From Schistocephalus solidus (taxonomy: Eukaryota; Platyhelminthes; Cestoda; Diphyllobothriidea; Diphyllobothriidae): a DNA stretch of 64,000 nucleotides. This document shows positions 46,401 to 58,743 of this stretch, in pieces. Position numbers and translations under genes: made by a program. Under the pieces are notes generated by a model that saw nothing but the letters and a program-made list of their open reading frames with translations, ran no database searches and was not told the DNA's origin. The stretch's first letter is position 1; each line of letters opens with the position of its first letter. The DNA lies in contig WEDG01001390.1 in assembly GCA_017591395.1 (NCBI GenBank), positions 124,001 to 188,000 on the forward strand. The letters run 5' to 3'.

Positions 46401-46887
46401 AGCATAAGTTTTCGCTCCCACAGGGGCATAGCTGAGAGTTTGCTCGAATACAAAATAAAACATTCAATCTCCTACAATTGCTGCAACTGGATCTAAGCCT
46501 ATATAATTAATCAAAAATGCAAATTTGTTTTATACCTGTCGTTCATAGGAATGGCCTCACAATTCCCTACTATTAATCCACTTTACTTGAATTAAATTTT
46601 TAAAATTTTCCTGACTAAAAGAATTAAATAAGGGCCTTTTACACAGGGATACTGCCCATAGTTAAGTATTGCGAGCATAGATCATAAAAACAAGACACTG
46701 CGACGTAATTTGGTCCCGAAGGAAGGCATCTGACGGAGCCTTATTCCACATTCATTGAGAATTCATGTAAGAACAACAGTTACTCTGAAGAAAATGCAGC
46801 CTGCCATCTTTTTTGGGTCTAGTGAGTTTTGTTAGCGATCGGTGAGCGTTCAACAGCGAACGTGTAGTTTACTTTTATTATTTAGGA

Positions 46888-46905
46888 GTTACGGGTGGAA
46901 CCATA
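46888..46905 (+). repeat. Solo arm of the 9007 hairpin
   Basis: GTTACGGGTGGAACCATA matches the arm at 9007-9024 in 16 of 18 bases. Only one arm is present. Confidence 0.35.
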
Positions 46906-48084
46906 CTCCCAGCACAGACACATGTCTCATCTGTGTTCTGCCGCTGCTCATTATTATTAATATTGAGAAAAAGCCGGTCCAAACTGAGGCTTCTGCGGTA
47001 AAGGCTAAAGTATGAGTAAAAAGTTGAAAAATCTATCAACCGAAAGCCTGCTAAAGGCGCAAAGATGCAACGATGTCAATCCAAGAGACCTCCTCAAAGA
47101 ATGCATCTTACGGCTTTATCCAATGTTTAGGACGGCCCCGTCTGTTAACATATTCGAACAGTAAACAATCAGTGACCGTCAAAGTCTCGTTGTATCATTA
47201 GAAAATTTGTGTTTGTCTTTAAAACTTGTACACTCAAACTCAGAGCGATCCTTGCAGATGGGATGCTTTTCAAATTCCAGGTGCACTAAAAAGCATTTAA
47301 ATAAGAAAGAACACTACTTTGATGACATAACCAAGCATTTTGGGAAAAAAACAATCTATTAAAAACAACTAAAACAGGTCAAAAACTACGATGAAACACA
47401 AAGTGGAGGGAAGCTCTATCAGGGTGCAAAGTTAGGCCTCAATTTTTGCACTTCATTCTCAGACGTGTAAAAACTCGTGCCAGGGTTGAGATGACCGAAT
47501 CACGAAACGGCACGTGACGAAGTGACTTCGCAACCATTAGGTCAAAAGGACGGGCGTATGAGACGTCACCGCAAATGTGGTCGGTGACGAACCTGGTCGT
47601 TGGTAAGCATCGCAGCACCATGATGCAGACTGGAAAGGAACAGGAAAATCGGCTAAAAAAGATGGCATGCGAAGGAATGAAGGAAAGAAGGAAACAATTG
47701 GACAGCAGGGTGTTGGAGGATAAAAATATTAGGGTTTCAAGTAATCATCATATAAGCTTCCGGGATGGGGAAAGGGTTAAACATCCAGGGTACCATAACC
47801 GTTGAGGATTATTGTTCAGAATAACAACTACAAACTCAGTGGACCTTTTTAGGGCAAATTTTGTAAGCTAATAAATGTAAATTATATTTTCATTTTCAGA
47901 GCAATCCATGTTCTATATATGCCGAGACTTTAAATATTTTCTACGCGGTTTATTTGCTGTATGATATCCGCCCGTTTCTCTTGTTGGAAAAAATGTAACA
48001 TTCAAGTAATATAGGGTAATGAAAACCAAAAAAATAAGTATGTCACAGAGGTATGTAAATCCAAAGTCAAAAGGGTTCACGAGC

Positions 48085-48087
<3 letters not shown>

Positions 48088-48134
<47 letters not shown>
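48088..48134 (+). repeat. (GA)n microsatellite
   Basis: About 23 GA units, preceded by AGCGAGAGT. Confidence 0.95.
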
Positions 48135-48137
<3 letters not shown>

Positions 48138-50429
48138 CGCCAGGTTCTATACTAATAGCATTGTCGCTTATTGGAATTACGTGCTCACTCCCTTAGGCTC
48201 TCAAACGCGTACGATTGCCCATGGTTTGAGGGAATCACGAGAATTTTGTGCACTTTCAGCAGTCCTGTACAGTGCTATTTAGAATTTAGCCGTTGATGGG
48301 TAAATTACCAGCAGCCCGATACTGCCATCATCCGTGAAGGTGGATACAAGTAGGTGTTCTAAAGCTTTGATCAAGAAAAAACTGCTTCCAGTGGTCTTAT
48401 ATTTTTCTATCTCCATAATCCACTAAAAATTTGCACCCGAATAACCAAATTTATTGGCAGGAACATCGCAAAAGAAACCCCGCGGGCATTAAATACCAAT
48501 CTCCAATAACGTTTAACGTGGTACTACTATTGCGGCTACAGCTATCCCCATAATGCTTTTTTTATTACGGATAACATTTGTTAATAGGGTGGCATTATAA
48601 AACTGAACTCTTACACGCGAGTAATACATTTGTGCAGCATAAATTGGGCTGGCCAAATAGTTTGCAGATTTAAGGTAATTTTAGTCGGAGGATCATGAAG
48701 CAAATATTCCAATAAAATCGTTTTATCAAACAAAAAGTAGGCGATCGGTATTACAATGTCACACGTATATTTCAGGACCAAGTGACTAACACCTAGTGAA
48801 GCCGGTACATGTACATAGCGGCGTTGACTGCATGATGGTAGTTAGAGAACCGTGAATAATATAAAAATATTGAGAGACGTAATAATTCATACGAACCATA
48901 AAAAACTTTCCGCCTAGTTGAAAAGTAGAAAACTGATAATTTGTGTTATTATGATTTCATGTAACAGAGAAAACAGATAATGTTATAATTTTATCTCAGT
49001 TAGCATATGTCTTCAATTTCATTTGAAAATTAACCCATTTTAACGTCATAAGCACCTTCAAGCTCAACAACCTCTATAACAGCATAAATTACTTGCTATA
49101 AGAACAAAAACAAGCAAAATGTATCGGAGAGCAGAAAACATTCAGCCAAATTCGGAGACTACCTTATAATGGACGCAGACCAGCAAATATTTTAACTCCC
49201 AATTTCAGCCCATTTCAATAAAAACTGGTGATTGGAGGCTTTCTTCTCCAGAATGAGTTTTTACAATTTTGTGGGATTATACTAGATTTGCCGGACAGTC
49301 GTATCAAGTTCTGCTATTCATCAAAGTGAGAAACGCCTCTGACGAGACTTCTAGGAGCCAGAACAGTCACAGGAAGCGATATCAAATTACCGGCTAGCTT
49401 ATACACCCGGGGTAAATTTTTAAGGTGTAAAAGTTTTCCAGGTTTCATCTTTCAACCGCATGCAGAATTTTAATGGAAACATTGTGAACCCTGCTAGTTG
49501 AATGCACTCTGGTGCACTGATTATTTTAATACCCACGAATTTCCGCGACTGGCACTTGGAGCTTGGATCGAATGCACCTACAGAACCTTAGCCAGAGCGC
49601 TAGTAGAAAATGTTGCTCTTAGTGAGAGATATGCTCTTGGTTGCAAATTTTTCATCAACTTTATTTTAGGAGGCTAAAACGACTTGCCATCTAATCGAGC
49701 CAGTATCACTTATACGTCTATGGCCATGCTGTGGACTTCATCCGCTGTTCAGAAAGTTCAACCAATCAGAAAATTAGTTTATGGACATTTGGCTGCCTTG
49801 GAAAATTGCATGCTGCATACCCAAAGGAACACATGGAAGAGCTAGAGGTGATAAATGTTATTTTTACGGCCTAGCTACCGATTAATTGTTTTTCTACTAT
49901 GCGAATTTCATCTGAATTAAAATAGAGTGAATGGACCTTTATTCAAAATCAACTTTTCTATGAAGCAAATTTTATCTTACGGAAAATAATAAAGCCTAGT
50001 TTAGGGAATTTGAAATCAACAGATATTTAGACGCAGTGTTTTCCTCGATTACTGCAACACATCGAAAATACTTAACACGTTCGAGATTTAATGCTGTGTG
50101 AAACGCAGACTTGACTATAAAGTACCCTTTGAGGTTGCATGAATGGGAAATTGCCTCCGTAGCAAATTTATGGCTCGAGCATATTAGCAGAAATATAGGG
50201 TTTCACGATTTTTGAATTGGAGGCCCACTCTTGTGCAAAAGTTCGCCTTGGATCTACAACATAGTTTTAGTTGTTTCAGCCGGGATGCAAACGTAAGAAT
50301 TAATTTATTTAGCTTTTAAACTTAGCGACATCGTTTAGAACGGTGCCTTCTTTGAAGTGCTCAGTCAGACGTTGAGCTTAGGCTCAGCGCAGAATATCCT
50401 CGACTGTGGTGCCTTACGACATCAATTTT

Positions 50430-50760
50430 AAATTTCAGGGGGCACTTTAACGTTAGGCGCGTCGATTTGTCACGCCATCTCTCGCCCGCGCTTTAGCGTC
50501 TTGATCACTCGCCCCTCGACCCACATGCAGCGTGGCCTCCGCGTGAGCCACATGACAATCGGGATTCGGTGCTCTGATTGGCTAAAAACCTTCGCTGGAC
50601 GATCGATGATAAATAATGGCCAATTCTCTATCACCTCGACGAATGCGCTGTCAAGGTCACTTGGCGGCGTGGCGTGTTAGACACGTTAGCGCGGCTGGGC
50701 GCCAGTTTCCCGCTTGTGGTTCTGTGAGCGCTGGTTGGCGTGATCTGGGGCTGCAACTCA
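50430..50760 (+). promoter_or_regulatory. Candidate CpG-rich regulatory block with CCAAT boxes
   Basis: In contrast to the AT-rich surroundings this stretch is rich in CG dinucleotides (GGCGCGTCGATTTGTCACGC, CGCGGCTGGGCGCCAG). It also contains an inverted CCAAT box (CTGATTGGCT, 50573-50582) and a direct one (GGCCAATTC, 50618). It could be a promoter for an upstream first exon of the SAM/AT-hook gene or of an unseen gene. No TATA box or transcript start can be fixed from sequence alone. Confidence 0.35.
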
Positions 50761-53362
50761 GGTGACTACAATGTGGTCAATCGTTGGATTTGACGAGAAG
50801 TGCCAAAGATTAATTTGCAGCGTATGAACACGAACGTTACGAGTCAACATGCGGTGGACCTTTGAGTTCGATCCGCATTTGGTGAGACTAGCATCGTTAC
50901 TGTTTGAATTTTTGTATTTTGACACCACTCTTCCGAAGCAGACTAACATCGGATTTTTCGGCCCACTGTCTTCAAATCGCACATCATCAACAGGTACGTT
51001 CAATTGAATTATTAGATTCCAGTATGTTAACTTTTTAAGGTTATAAATCACATCTCCCCCCGCCTCAGATATATGGTAATGCGTATTTCTGATTCCCACG
51101 AAACACTGACGTTAATATACACTATTAATATGATTCGATTATCCAATCGCCCTGTTGAGTGACATGCTGCTACACCACGAAACACCGCAATTATAATGAG
51201 AGGTCTTTAGTCCTGCTTCTATGTTGATCTCCTTACCTGTGTATATCGACGTCTTATGTCAGCAGATACACTACTTTACTTGGCCCAAACAGCCAACCTA
51301 TAAAATAAATACTCAAAGCTATTTGCAGTTAGGCCTAATTTCACTCGCAATTCCTATTTAAAACTGGTCATCGTGGCGTCTTGTAGCCTTCTACCGCCGC
51401 TAGCCTGAGTTGCAACCCTCTTACTCTTGAGATTCAGTCTATTCCTCGGATAAAAAAATTGGACCAAATGAGCAAGTTATTGTTAAGCGCAAGCAGTATG
51501 CATCTCTTACAAGCTCATTCTGCAGTTATTTTTCGGAATACCTGAGTTCCAAGCATTCCCTTGCTTATAATTGTTCTAAAATGTTAAATTTAATTATCAA
51601 CCGATGATGTTAGTTGCGTACGCTGACCTGGACCTCGACCCTTTGCAGGAATAAATATTATTATTTCTCGTCTGACATCTGCCAAGAACATTAGTAATTT
51701 GGTTTTTTACCGTTAATCTGTAGCTATTAGGCCACTATTTTGAACTGCGAAGTCTCATCACTCATGTTGGCACTGTGCTAACAAACTAAAAGTTTATCAT
51801 CCTTGAGTGGTCATAATGCGACAAAGCCCACAACCTGTCTCGTGATGGCTTTCCTCCGATGAGTCAGCAGTTAATGCCCAGGTGTTCTTTGTATTTGCTG
51901 TCAATGTATGCGTCAGGTTTCAGGATAAGAACATAATGCACACTACATTAACCGGAGAAAAATGAACTAACATCACCGTTGACGGCTTGATGCGAAATAA
52001 ATTCCAGGGGCTGGCAGCCCATCCTTTCCAGGATTTTTTTCATTGGTAGGACATTAAATTTCCAAATTGCCTTTATCACTAACAAGTCAGATTTTTGTAT
52101 TTCCCACTGTTGTCCCCAAAACCGGCCTTTTTGAAGCGCTACATAGGGAGTATTTTTCTTCAGAATGGCTATCGAGGTTGTACTGCGGAAAAGTCGCCTA
52201 TCCACCAATCAGGGATTTTCTTTGCCTGCATTTCTGAGGGCACGTTGCTACGGGTCGTTGACTTCGCCTGGCGAAGCCTCGCTGCGTTCATTTCTTGATT
52301 GAGGATTAAGAGGGAAATTAAATGCGCATAACACTTAATACATTTATTGGTTGGCCAACCAAATTACTCATTCCGATTTTTTAAATGGACCACGGATTCA
52401 CGCACGCTCATTTCGTGTCCTGTCCCTATCGCAGCAGTTTCCGGATACCTTCACTAGGTAACTAACTGTTTAAGTCTTTTTTTACGGATTGAAACTTTTC
52501 AAAATATGTTTTGAATTTTTAAACTTCGGGCCGCTGCCTTTAATTTCGATAGTTATTATTAGATTAAGCACACTAATGTGGGTGAAAACCGGACCTCTGT
52601 AAACAAAGATTTTTCAGTGACTAATCTTTGTGTGCGCAATGTCCACGGCTGAGTCTAACTGATTAGCGGCCAGACAGGCACGCCCACACTGGCCTTGGTG
52701 TGGTGATTCCGGCCAATGATCAAAACTCTCGGTCAACAAAGTGCGCACACTGCCGTGCCGGCTAAACATGCGCTCTTGCGCACCTAGGTCCCGCATTATG
52801 GGTCCGGCAGTAACAACGCGTCAGCCTGTCTTTGTGTGTCGTGTACGTGCGTACATGCAACCCCGCTTTCAGCAGCCAGCTCGTAGGGGTTATCGATTTA
52901 CTACGTTCTGTTGCACTCTGGAGTCGTGGCTGTCGCCTCCACCGCCTCTGATAAAATGAGTGATCGTGTTGCAGACAGGCACAAGTACGCACGCACGACT
53001 CTGTCTCGTGCCTACACCAGCGCACGCAGGCTGCTATTCTTGGTGCGTCTCCACGTTTGATACGCTCTGCTAGTTGTGCGTTTCGACGCGCCAATTTTTT
53101 AAATCACGAGCTCTAGAATCGACCAACAGTGGAGACTTCAAATCACATTTGAAATATGCGGTTGGCTAGTGTACAGAAATTGATGCCTAACGCACAGCGC
53201 CTAGTGCGCACTAACGCGTGAACTCTTAGGCCCTGCTGTGCCACTTAAAATTGCTTTTTGTCCGTATTGATAGATAAAGTGCAGACCAGCGCTCGTGGCT
53301 AAGCCTGTTTCACGCAAATTTCTTTCATGTTTTAAAATAGTATTTAAAATACGTCTTTTCAG

Positions 53363-53428
53363 ATTGACTTCGGGCGAATTAGTGTGGACTGGCGTAGTTT
53401 AAGGCAGTTCAACCTCTTGACGCAAACG
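53363..53428 (+). other. Candidate short exon (66 bp)
   Basis: Preceded by ACGTCTTTTCAG and followed by GTAAGTGCG. Exactly one frame is open, 22 codons in phase 0 (begins IDFGRIS). It could be coding or 5' untranslated. No similarity recognised; support is only from the splice borders. Confidence 0.3.
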
Positions 53429-54581
53429 GTAAGTGCGTATTTTTGTACAAATCGATTTTTATTGAATTTTTTCTTCCACGACAGTACAGAATTGACTGCA
53501 GCTTTCGCACGCGTCTAACTTAAGAACCGATTTTGAAAGCTGATAGTGTTATTTATCTTTCGTTCTGTTAGTGGTTTCGGTTTTTTATGTTAAATGCCAA
53601 AAGTTAATCGACCTAAAATATTTTAATTTCGCCGATGCACGTACATGCAGTTACCGCGCTGGCAAATGTTTTCTTAAATTAACACGTCGAAAACGCATGC
53701 TGATTAAAAACTACGAAATTAGTAGAGCCACCTGCGGTCGGATCGTACATTTCTTATACTGCTTGAACCACAAATGTCTTTTAGGAAGTCCCATTCTGTT
53801 TGACAAGAATGTCCTTGCAATGGGGGCTCTCAGTTTCTCGTAAACTGTTTAGGAAAAACTATCACTTTAACTATTTTCGCACGCTTGTTAGGGCAGATTT
53901 TCCCGTCATACTGCATAATATTCCCAACATATTCCTCAACATAATATTCCCAAGAAAAATATGCCGTAAATTCATCTCAAGGAAGGAAGGAACCTCGTTT
54001 TTCTCTGAGTAGGGGCAGCACCCTTGAACACTTTTCTACGTTTTTTAAATTCACGTGTTGTATAGTGCTTTCATTGCTTTTAAAAAAATCAGTCTATTTT
54101 TTTTACAAGACTTGGATGTGTTGTTTCCAACAGGAAGCTTTTTGCTAGGTTTGAATACAAAAGCTCGCATTGGTATTGGGAAACTGTTGAACTTTATTTT
54201 CAAGGCTTAAGCCGTCGATGGATTTTTGGCAGCTGGTTTCTTTCGGGATATAGCCCATATTTAGGCTATTTATATTCACGGAATTTTCTGTTGAGTTCTA
54301 CTTGTTTTTACTCCACAAATCTGCCCCATCTGACCTGGACGTTCGAGCGTCCCCTCTAAGGCTTACACAATTTCTACGATCAAAATACATACTGATAAAT
54401 TTCGGTTGGTCGAAATTTTTTAGATTTTCTGAATACTGCTCTTATCGTTAATACTGTCACATCCGGGATCCAGCTTCAGAATTATGCTTTGCTTTCAAAC
54501 CTGACAGGAACGGTTTTTAAACACGGAGTCGGGAGCCTTATCAATATTGTAGTGACGCATAACGACCTATTTTCCTTGCAG

Positions 54582-54621
54582 GGTGAACATGGTTGCTTCA
54601 ATCTTCGCTTACTTAATTCGC
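54582..54621 (+). other. Candidate short exon (40 bp)
   Basis: Preceded by TTTTCCTTGCAG and followed by GTAAGTCTAG. The frame continuing from the candidate exon at 53363 stays open (GEHGCFN...), and it also contains an ATG in another frame. Such small exons are common in flatworm 5' ends, but chance is possible. Confidence 0.3.
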
Positions 54622-54999
54622 GTAAGTCTAGATTTTAATTTGGGATTTTTGTCATTCATGACAGCAACGCATTTTTTTTTACCAATGCTAACGCTTTTTA
54701 CGTATCACGGTTGCCTTCTATGTGAAGCCATATGACCGAAAGTTTGCTGAAAAAATATCTGACATTTTTTAATTCCATACCTCCCGCTATTTCATCCACA
54801 GTAATGGCTGACTGAGTTCAAATTTCCATATTGTCTTCGTGTAAATATTAAGTTTGATCGTGTCTCGCGGTAGGGGATGACGTAGACTATTTTTGTTAAA
54901 TTGGTCCTTACGTCTATAGCTCTTTTTCGCTCTCTGACTGAGAATACACATTTTTTGTTGGCTAAAATTTCATTTTCTCCTTCCCATAAACGTGTGTTC

Positions 55000-55130
55000 G
55001 CGCGCGCCTGTGGTCTCACGGCAGCAAATGCAGTAGCGCGTTGGCGCACGCGCGTGGCGCTTGTTCATGTTCCGTCGCTATCGCGCGACTGCTCCTGTGT
55101 GGGCGCGTTTAGAGGTAATGCTTAAGGTGA
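55000..55130 (+). promoter_or_regulatory. Candidate CpG-rich promoter/first exon of the SAM/AT-hook gene
   Basis: A dense CG cluster (TTCGCGCGCGCC, GTAGCGCGTTGGCGCACGCG, TCGCTATCGCGCGACTG) ends in TTTAGAG followed by GTAATG at 55114, a possible donor. A possible acceptor TTTTTAG lies at 55327 and another, TTAATTACAG, at 56349, just before the coding exon. This fits a short untranslated first exon spliced to the 56492 exon, but no transcript evidence is available. Confidence 0.4.
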
Positions 55131-56349
55131 AGTGTACACAAATCAATTGATTTCTTTGTTCTTAATTATCTCTCGCTCGTTCTGCTGTCCTAGCACTACG
55201 ATGCGCCTCTGTGCCTTGCATGGCTTGTAGACTTTGTCACAACCGTAGACTGTTCTGAAAACTTTAAAATATTCGTTTTTACGGGCATTGCTTTATGTTT
55301 ACATTTTTGTTGTACTTGTCTTTTTAGGATCTCTACCATACCTACTTTTGCCGCTTCTTTGCCTTCCTCTAATTTGTGTTAATTTCTCGAAAAATTTGGA
55401 ATAAATATTTTTTTATTTCTTCAGCCTTTTTGATGCACATTCTCATTGCTGCTTTTTACGCACTTCATTTTTTAACTTCTTTATTATTGTGCATTTTTTA
55501 CTCACTGCGGGCGGTGCGCCTTCGCAGAAAGGCTCTGTTACCACGAGTTATTCACCATTCGAAACACTGGAAGACCCCAGACCTGATTGCTCCTGATGTA
55601 ATGCAGCGTATGACACTGATTTCGCGACACATTCTTTAGCCTTCAATTTCGTCTATTTCGGTTTCAACCAGATTTTAAAACGGAAAATGCTTCCCAAAAC
55701 GCTTATAAATTACACACAAAAATCTATGCCCTAATTGTGTTAACTTCGAATCTGATGTTCTCGTTTATTCATTCTTCCGGCTGCGCGTATCCTCTTATGC
55801 GCTCTGGAGTTTAAAGGGCCGTTTTTAATTTGGTATCCTTTGTTGACTGGCCCTCTGTGGAGCGGTTGTTTTTCAATGAAGATCATAAAATCAAGAGTTA
55901 ACCGAAGATTGCTTAATGGATTAAAAATGGCGAAGGGTATAGTTTCCGTAACCTTTATAAACGGTAGCTAGTATGAAAGCTTTGCATGCATCCTGGTCAA
56001 CCAACCGTGCGCAAACTCAGTCGTATTAGTTGTTTTAGAGTTACGTTCAAGTTTTGACTGACTTGTTATTCGAGCCGGCTTCCGTCAGTTAGGGGCCTTT
56101 TCAAGCTATGCCGATACCGAAAACGCCTGGTAATTAAATATATACGGCGCGAATTCACCCCAGAAAAACAAGATCTATACCCTTGAATTGCAGCACTTCA
56201 TCCACTCTTCTGGTACTGTCTTTTGCCTTAATGGCGCAATTGGCAAGCCCCTTTGTGGACAAACTGTTTACCAATCGAAAGCGGTTCCTATGACGTTCAC
56301 GAGCAAGTGGTTCAGAATTTTTAATGTGTATTTTCGCCTTAATTACAGA

Positions 56350-56491
56350 AGGATGGCATTTGGATCCATGTTAACAAGGGATCACTCCTTCCTTTTAGCT
56401 CTCGAACGAGGAATTTTCGTCGTCTCAGCTACATTCTGGCTTCGTGGACAACGCCTTCTCATAAAACTCAGTCACACTTGATTGAATCATA
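56350..56491 (+). other. Probable 5' untranslated segment with upstream ORF
   Basis: Begins after TTAATTACAG and runs to the ATG of the SAM/AT-hook gene. It holds a 42-codon upstream frame (ATG at 56354, TGA at 56479) in a different frame from the main one. The main frame has a stop (TGA, 56483) just before its ATG with no AG between, which argues that translation starts at 56492 and not in an upstream exon. Confidence 0.45.
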
Positions 56492-57580
56492 ATGACCAGT
56501 TCTACTCTTAATCTTCCTGCCCTCCACAACAATGAAGATGCGACCGGACTGAATTATTCACCTAGCCCCAACGAAAATCTTCTACCGGGTTCAAATGATA
56601 ACGGTTCGCAGCCGAACTCTCAGTCAGCTGCCGGCCTAGGACCTATTAAACGCAAAAGAGGTCGTCCAAGAAAGTATACCCTGGGACCATTTCCTCCGCA
56701 GGTACTGAAGACGGATGTAGACGGGCCAACTCGAATCAGCCTCCCATTGAATTACGCTAACTGTGAGCCCTTCTCTATTTCCACCGGCCAACCTATAGCA
56801 AATGAGCTGAAGATCACAGATACTTACCTCCAGGCCACTGATACCTCGTCGAATTTAAAGAAAATGAAGTCGAAGCAACCTCTTCCCAAGTACCTTACGC
56901 ACCTCAGCGGCATGACAAATGGGCATACTGTCTCCAGCGAACCGAACGCTCCCGAAACCTTTAAGTTGGACAAAGTGGATGAGACGTCGACTCTCACTGC
57001 CACCGTGCCTCCTGCTGCAGTCAGCGTTAGCGGCACAACCTTTACTTTCCCAACGGCATTGCCCCAAAACAGCGCTGGTTTGAGTCTGTCCACTTCGAAC
57101 TCCCTGGAATCCTACCATTCATCCAAACACACCAAATCACCAATGGGAGCATCCTACACAGGTTTCAGTCTTCCTGCTTCCACCGCTGTTGCCGTCTCTT
57201 CTCTTAACGGTCAACAGGCGTCCTCCCAGTTAGTCGCACATCATCCGTTTTCTGTATCTAGGGTGTCAAGTCCTTCATCCGCTGCTTTGACAGCCTCTAG
57301 CTCCCTCTTTTTGGATTCAAACACCGTCTGCAGCAACGCTTTCATCGTCGCCCCACCCTCTGTTCCACCTGGTGTTTCCGCGACTGCAGCTTCTGCTGCT
57401 GCTCTCGCTGCATGCGAGACCAACCTCCTTGGTCGACTGTTGCCTCAGGCCGAAGCGGCTGTTTGTGCGGCGAGAGCCGCTGGCCTCTGCGGACCGCATG
57501 CGTGGACTCCGGACATGGTCGCTGCATTTATTACCACTCTCCCTGGATGTCAGAGTCTGGCTTCGGTGTTTGCCGAGAAC
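56492..57580 (+). CDS. AT-hook and SAM-domain protein (Polycomb-group-like), coding exon 1
   Basis: Codes 363 residues in phase 0. Residues 53-61 (KRKRGRPRK) are an AT-hook with the GRP core, which binds the minor groove of AT-rich DNA. The middle is a long Ser/Thr/Pro/Ala-rich low-complexity region without a fold signature. The end (about 338-363, WTPDMVAAFITTLPGC...VFAEN) is the first half of a SAM domain, cut by a GTGAGT donor at 57581. SAM domains of Polyhomeotic, SCM, SFMBT and L(3)MBT polymerise and bring Polycomb complexes together on chromatin. The LPGC motif is closest to the Ph and L3MBTL forms. No MBT or FCS finger is visible. The ATG at 56492 was chosen because an in-frame stop precedes it by 9 bases. 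Expected location is nuclear. The exact orthologue cannot be named. Confidence 0.8.
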
Positions 57581-58341
57581 GTGAGTTTAGGAAAGCTTTC
57601 ATCAATTAACGTTGGCCCGAAGCATTATATGCATCCGGGTGTTAGCCATCACTAATGGGCGGCGTTGGGTCCTCATAAATTGCATATTTTTGCAGTGGCA
57701 AATAGTCTTCTATCCGCAGCTTTCTTTGCATTGTCAACCCCCAGTGCATACTTGTACAAGCATGCGTGGAAACGACATACTTGAAGATGTTCCATAGCCT
57801 CCATGTGCTAGCAGTACTTGTGGGGACTGCATTCTTAAGCCTTGACATCCACCCGTCATGGGCTCCTATGCTCATTTTTTTCCGCTCAACATTTATTGCT
57901 TTTCATTCAGTACTTATTTTTATTTCACTCTTTTTCCGGGTCCATTAAGTGTAATTTACTGTAAGTTACTGCCTGTTCGATAAAAATCCCAGAGATCGTG
58001 AACGGTTTCTTTGTGGACGGTTTTGATTTACCTTTGTGCAAGGTCACCGTTGACTGTTATGCGGAGCTCACAACAAACCCCAATAATTAGCTGCCGTTTG
58101 TTGGGAGCCCCCTCTCTCTGGTCATTGGCCAGAGCAGTAGGTTGCGCATCTCGCTAGGGAGAACACGAGCACGTTAGCAGAACGCTTTCTTCGATGTGAG
58201 AGTATATGAATACTATCAGATCGGGCTTGCCTGCCAAGACGAACCGGGCTCACACTGGCACTGTCTCAAGATCGATAAAACCAAGTTTATGCGGATATGT
58301 AGCAGTTTCCTAATCGCAAGTTTGCTGTTTCCCTGTTTCAG
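57581..58341 (+). other. Phase-0 intron inside the SAM domain (761 bp)
   Basis: Starts GTGAGTTTAG and ends CCCTGTTTCAG. Small frames within it on both strands show no domain. Removal joins ...VFAEN to EIDGPALLCLE, restoring the SAM signature exactly. Confidence 0.85.
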
Positions 58342-58743
58342 GAAATTGACGGACCAGCATTATTATGCTTGGAACAGCATGATCTCATGTCGGTCCTGAA
58401 ATTGAAGTTGGGACCCGCAGTTAAGATTTTCGGAGCAATCCGAGCCCTACGTCGAAGTATGATGTCAATCCCATACTCAGATCTTTCCGAGGACCGTGCT
58501 TCTGCCATCGCTGCAGCTTCTTCCTGTTTTCCTGTTAGCAAGACTCAAACACCGGCACCTCGAAAACCCCGACTGTCTAATTGTGCCAGTCCTCAGCTTC
58601 CGACCTTTTCCATTAAGAGACTCACTACAAACTCTACCTTGGGGGAATCCAGTTCTGCAGATGGTACTCTGCGTCCACAGAATGTCAACATGCCGCTCAC
58701 AAACGGCATTCAGACTCTCACACCACCTGGTGGCGACTCATAG
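58342..58743 (+). CDS. AT-hook and SAM-domain protein, coding exon 2 (last)
   Basis: Starts directly after CCCTGTTTCAG and encodes 133 residues and a TAG stop (58741-58743), giving a total of about 496. It opens with EIDGPALLCLEQHDLMSVLK and continues LKLGPAVKIFGAIRALRR. This is the helix 3-5 part of the SAM domain with the EIDG.ALL and KLGPA.KI motifs that define the Ph/SCM/SFMBT/L3MBTL subgroup. In Polyhomeotic-type SAMs the residues around EIDG and KLGPA.K form the mid-loop and end-helix faces used for polymerisation; both are kept here, so polymerisation is plausible. The remaining 90 residues are Ser/Thr/Pro-rich and unstructured. In Ph, SCM and L3MBTL the SAM is near the C terminus, so this tail is longer than usual. 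Confidence 0.8.
   Translation, partial: EIDGPALLCLEQHDLMSVLKLKLGPAVKIFGAIRALRRSMMSIPYSDLSEDRASAIAAASSCFPVSKTQTPAPRKPRLSNCASPQLPTFSIKRLTTNSTLGESSSADGTLRPQNVNMPLTNGIQTLTPPGGDS

Larger units (their letters stand above)
43496..50400. other. Long AT-rich stretch without recognisable gene
   Basis: Frames reach 123 codons (44367-44738, - strand) but show no domain and no paired splice borders. A (GA)n run at 48088-48134 and a solo hairpin-arm motif at 46888-46905 are the only structures found. It is probably intergenic between the two supported genes, or intron of either. Confidence 0.5.
50761..54999. other. Stretch between the two CpG-rich blocks, with two candidate short exons
   Basis: No recognisable domain. 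Two small segments have good splice borders and are listed separately (53363-53428, 54582-54621). A second moderately GC-rich patch lies at 52620-53080. Frames of 110-113 codons on the - strand (50758-51099, 52762-53094) show no family I know. Confidence 0.45.
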
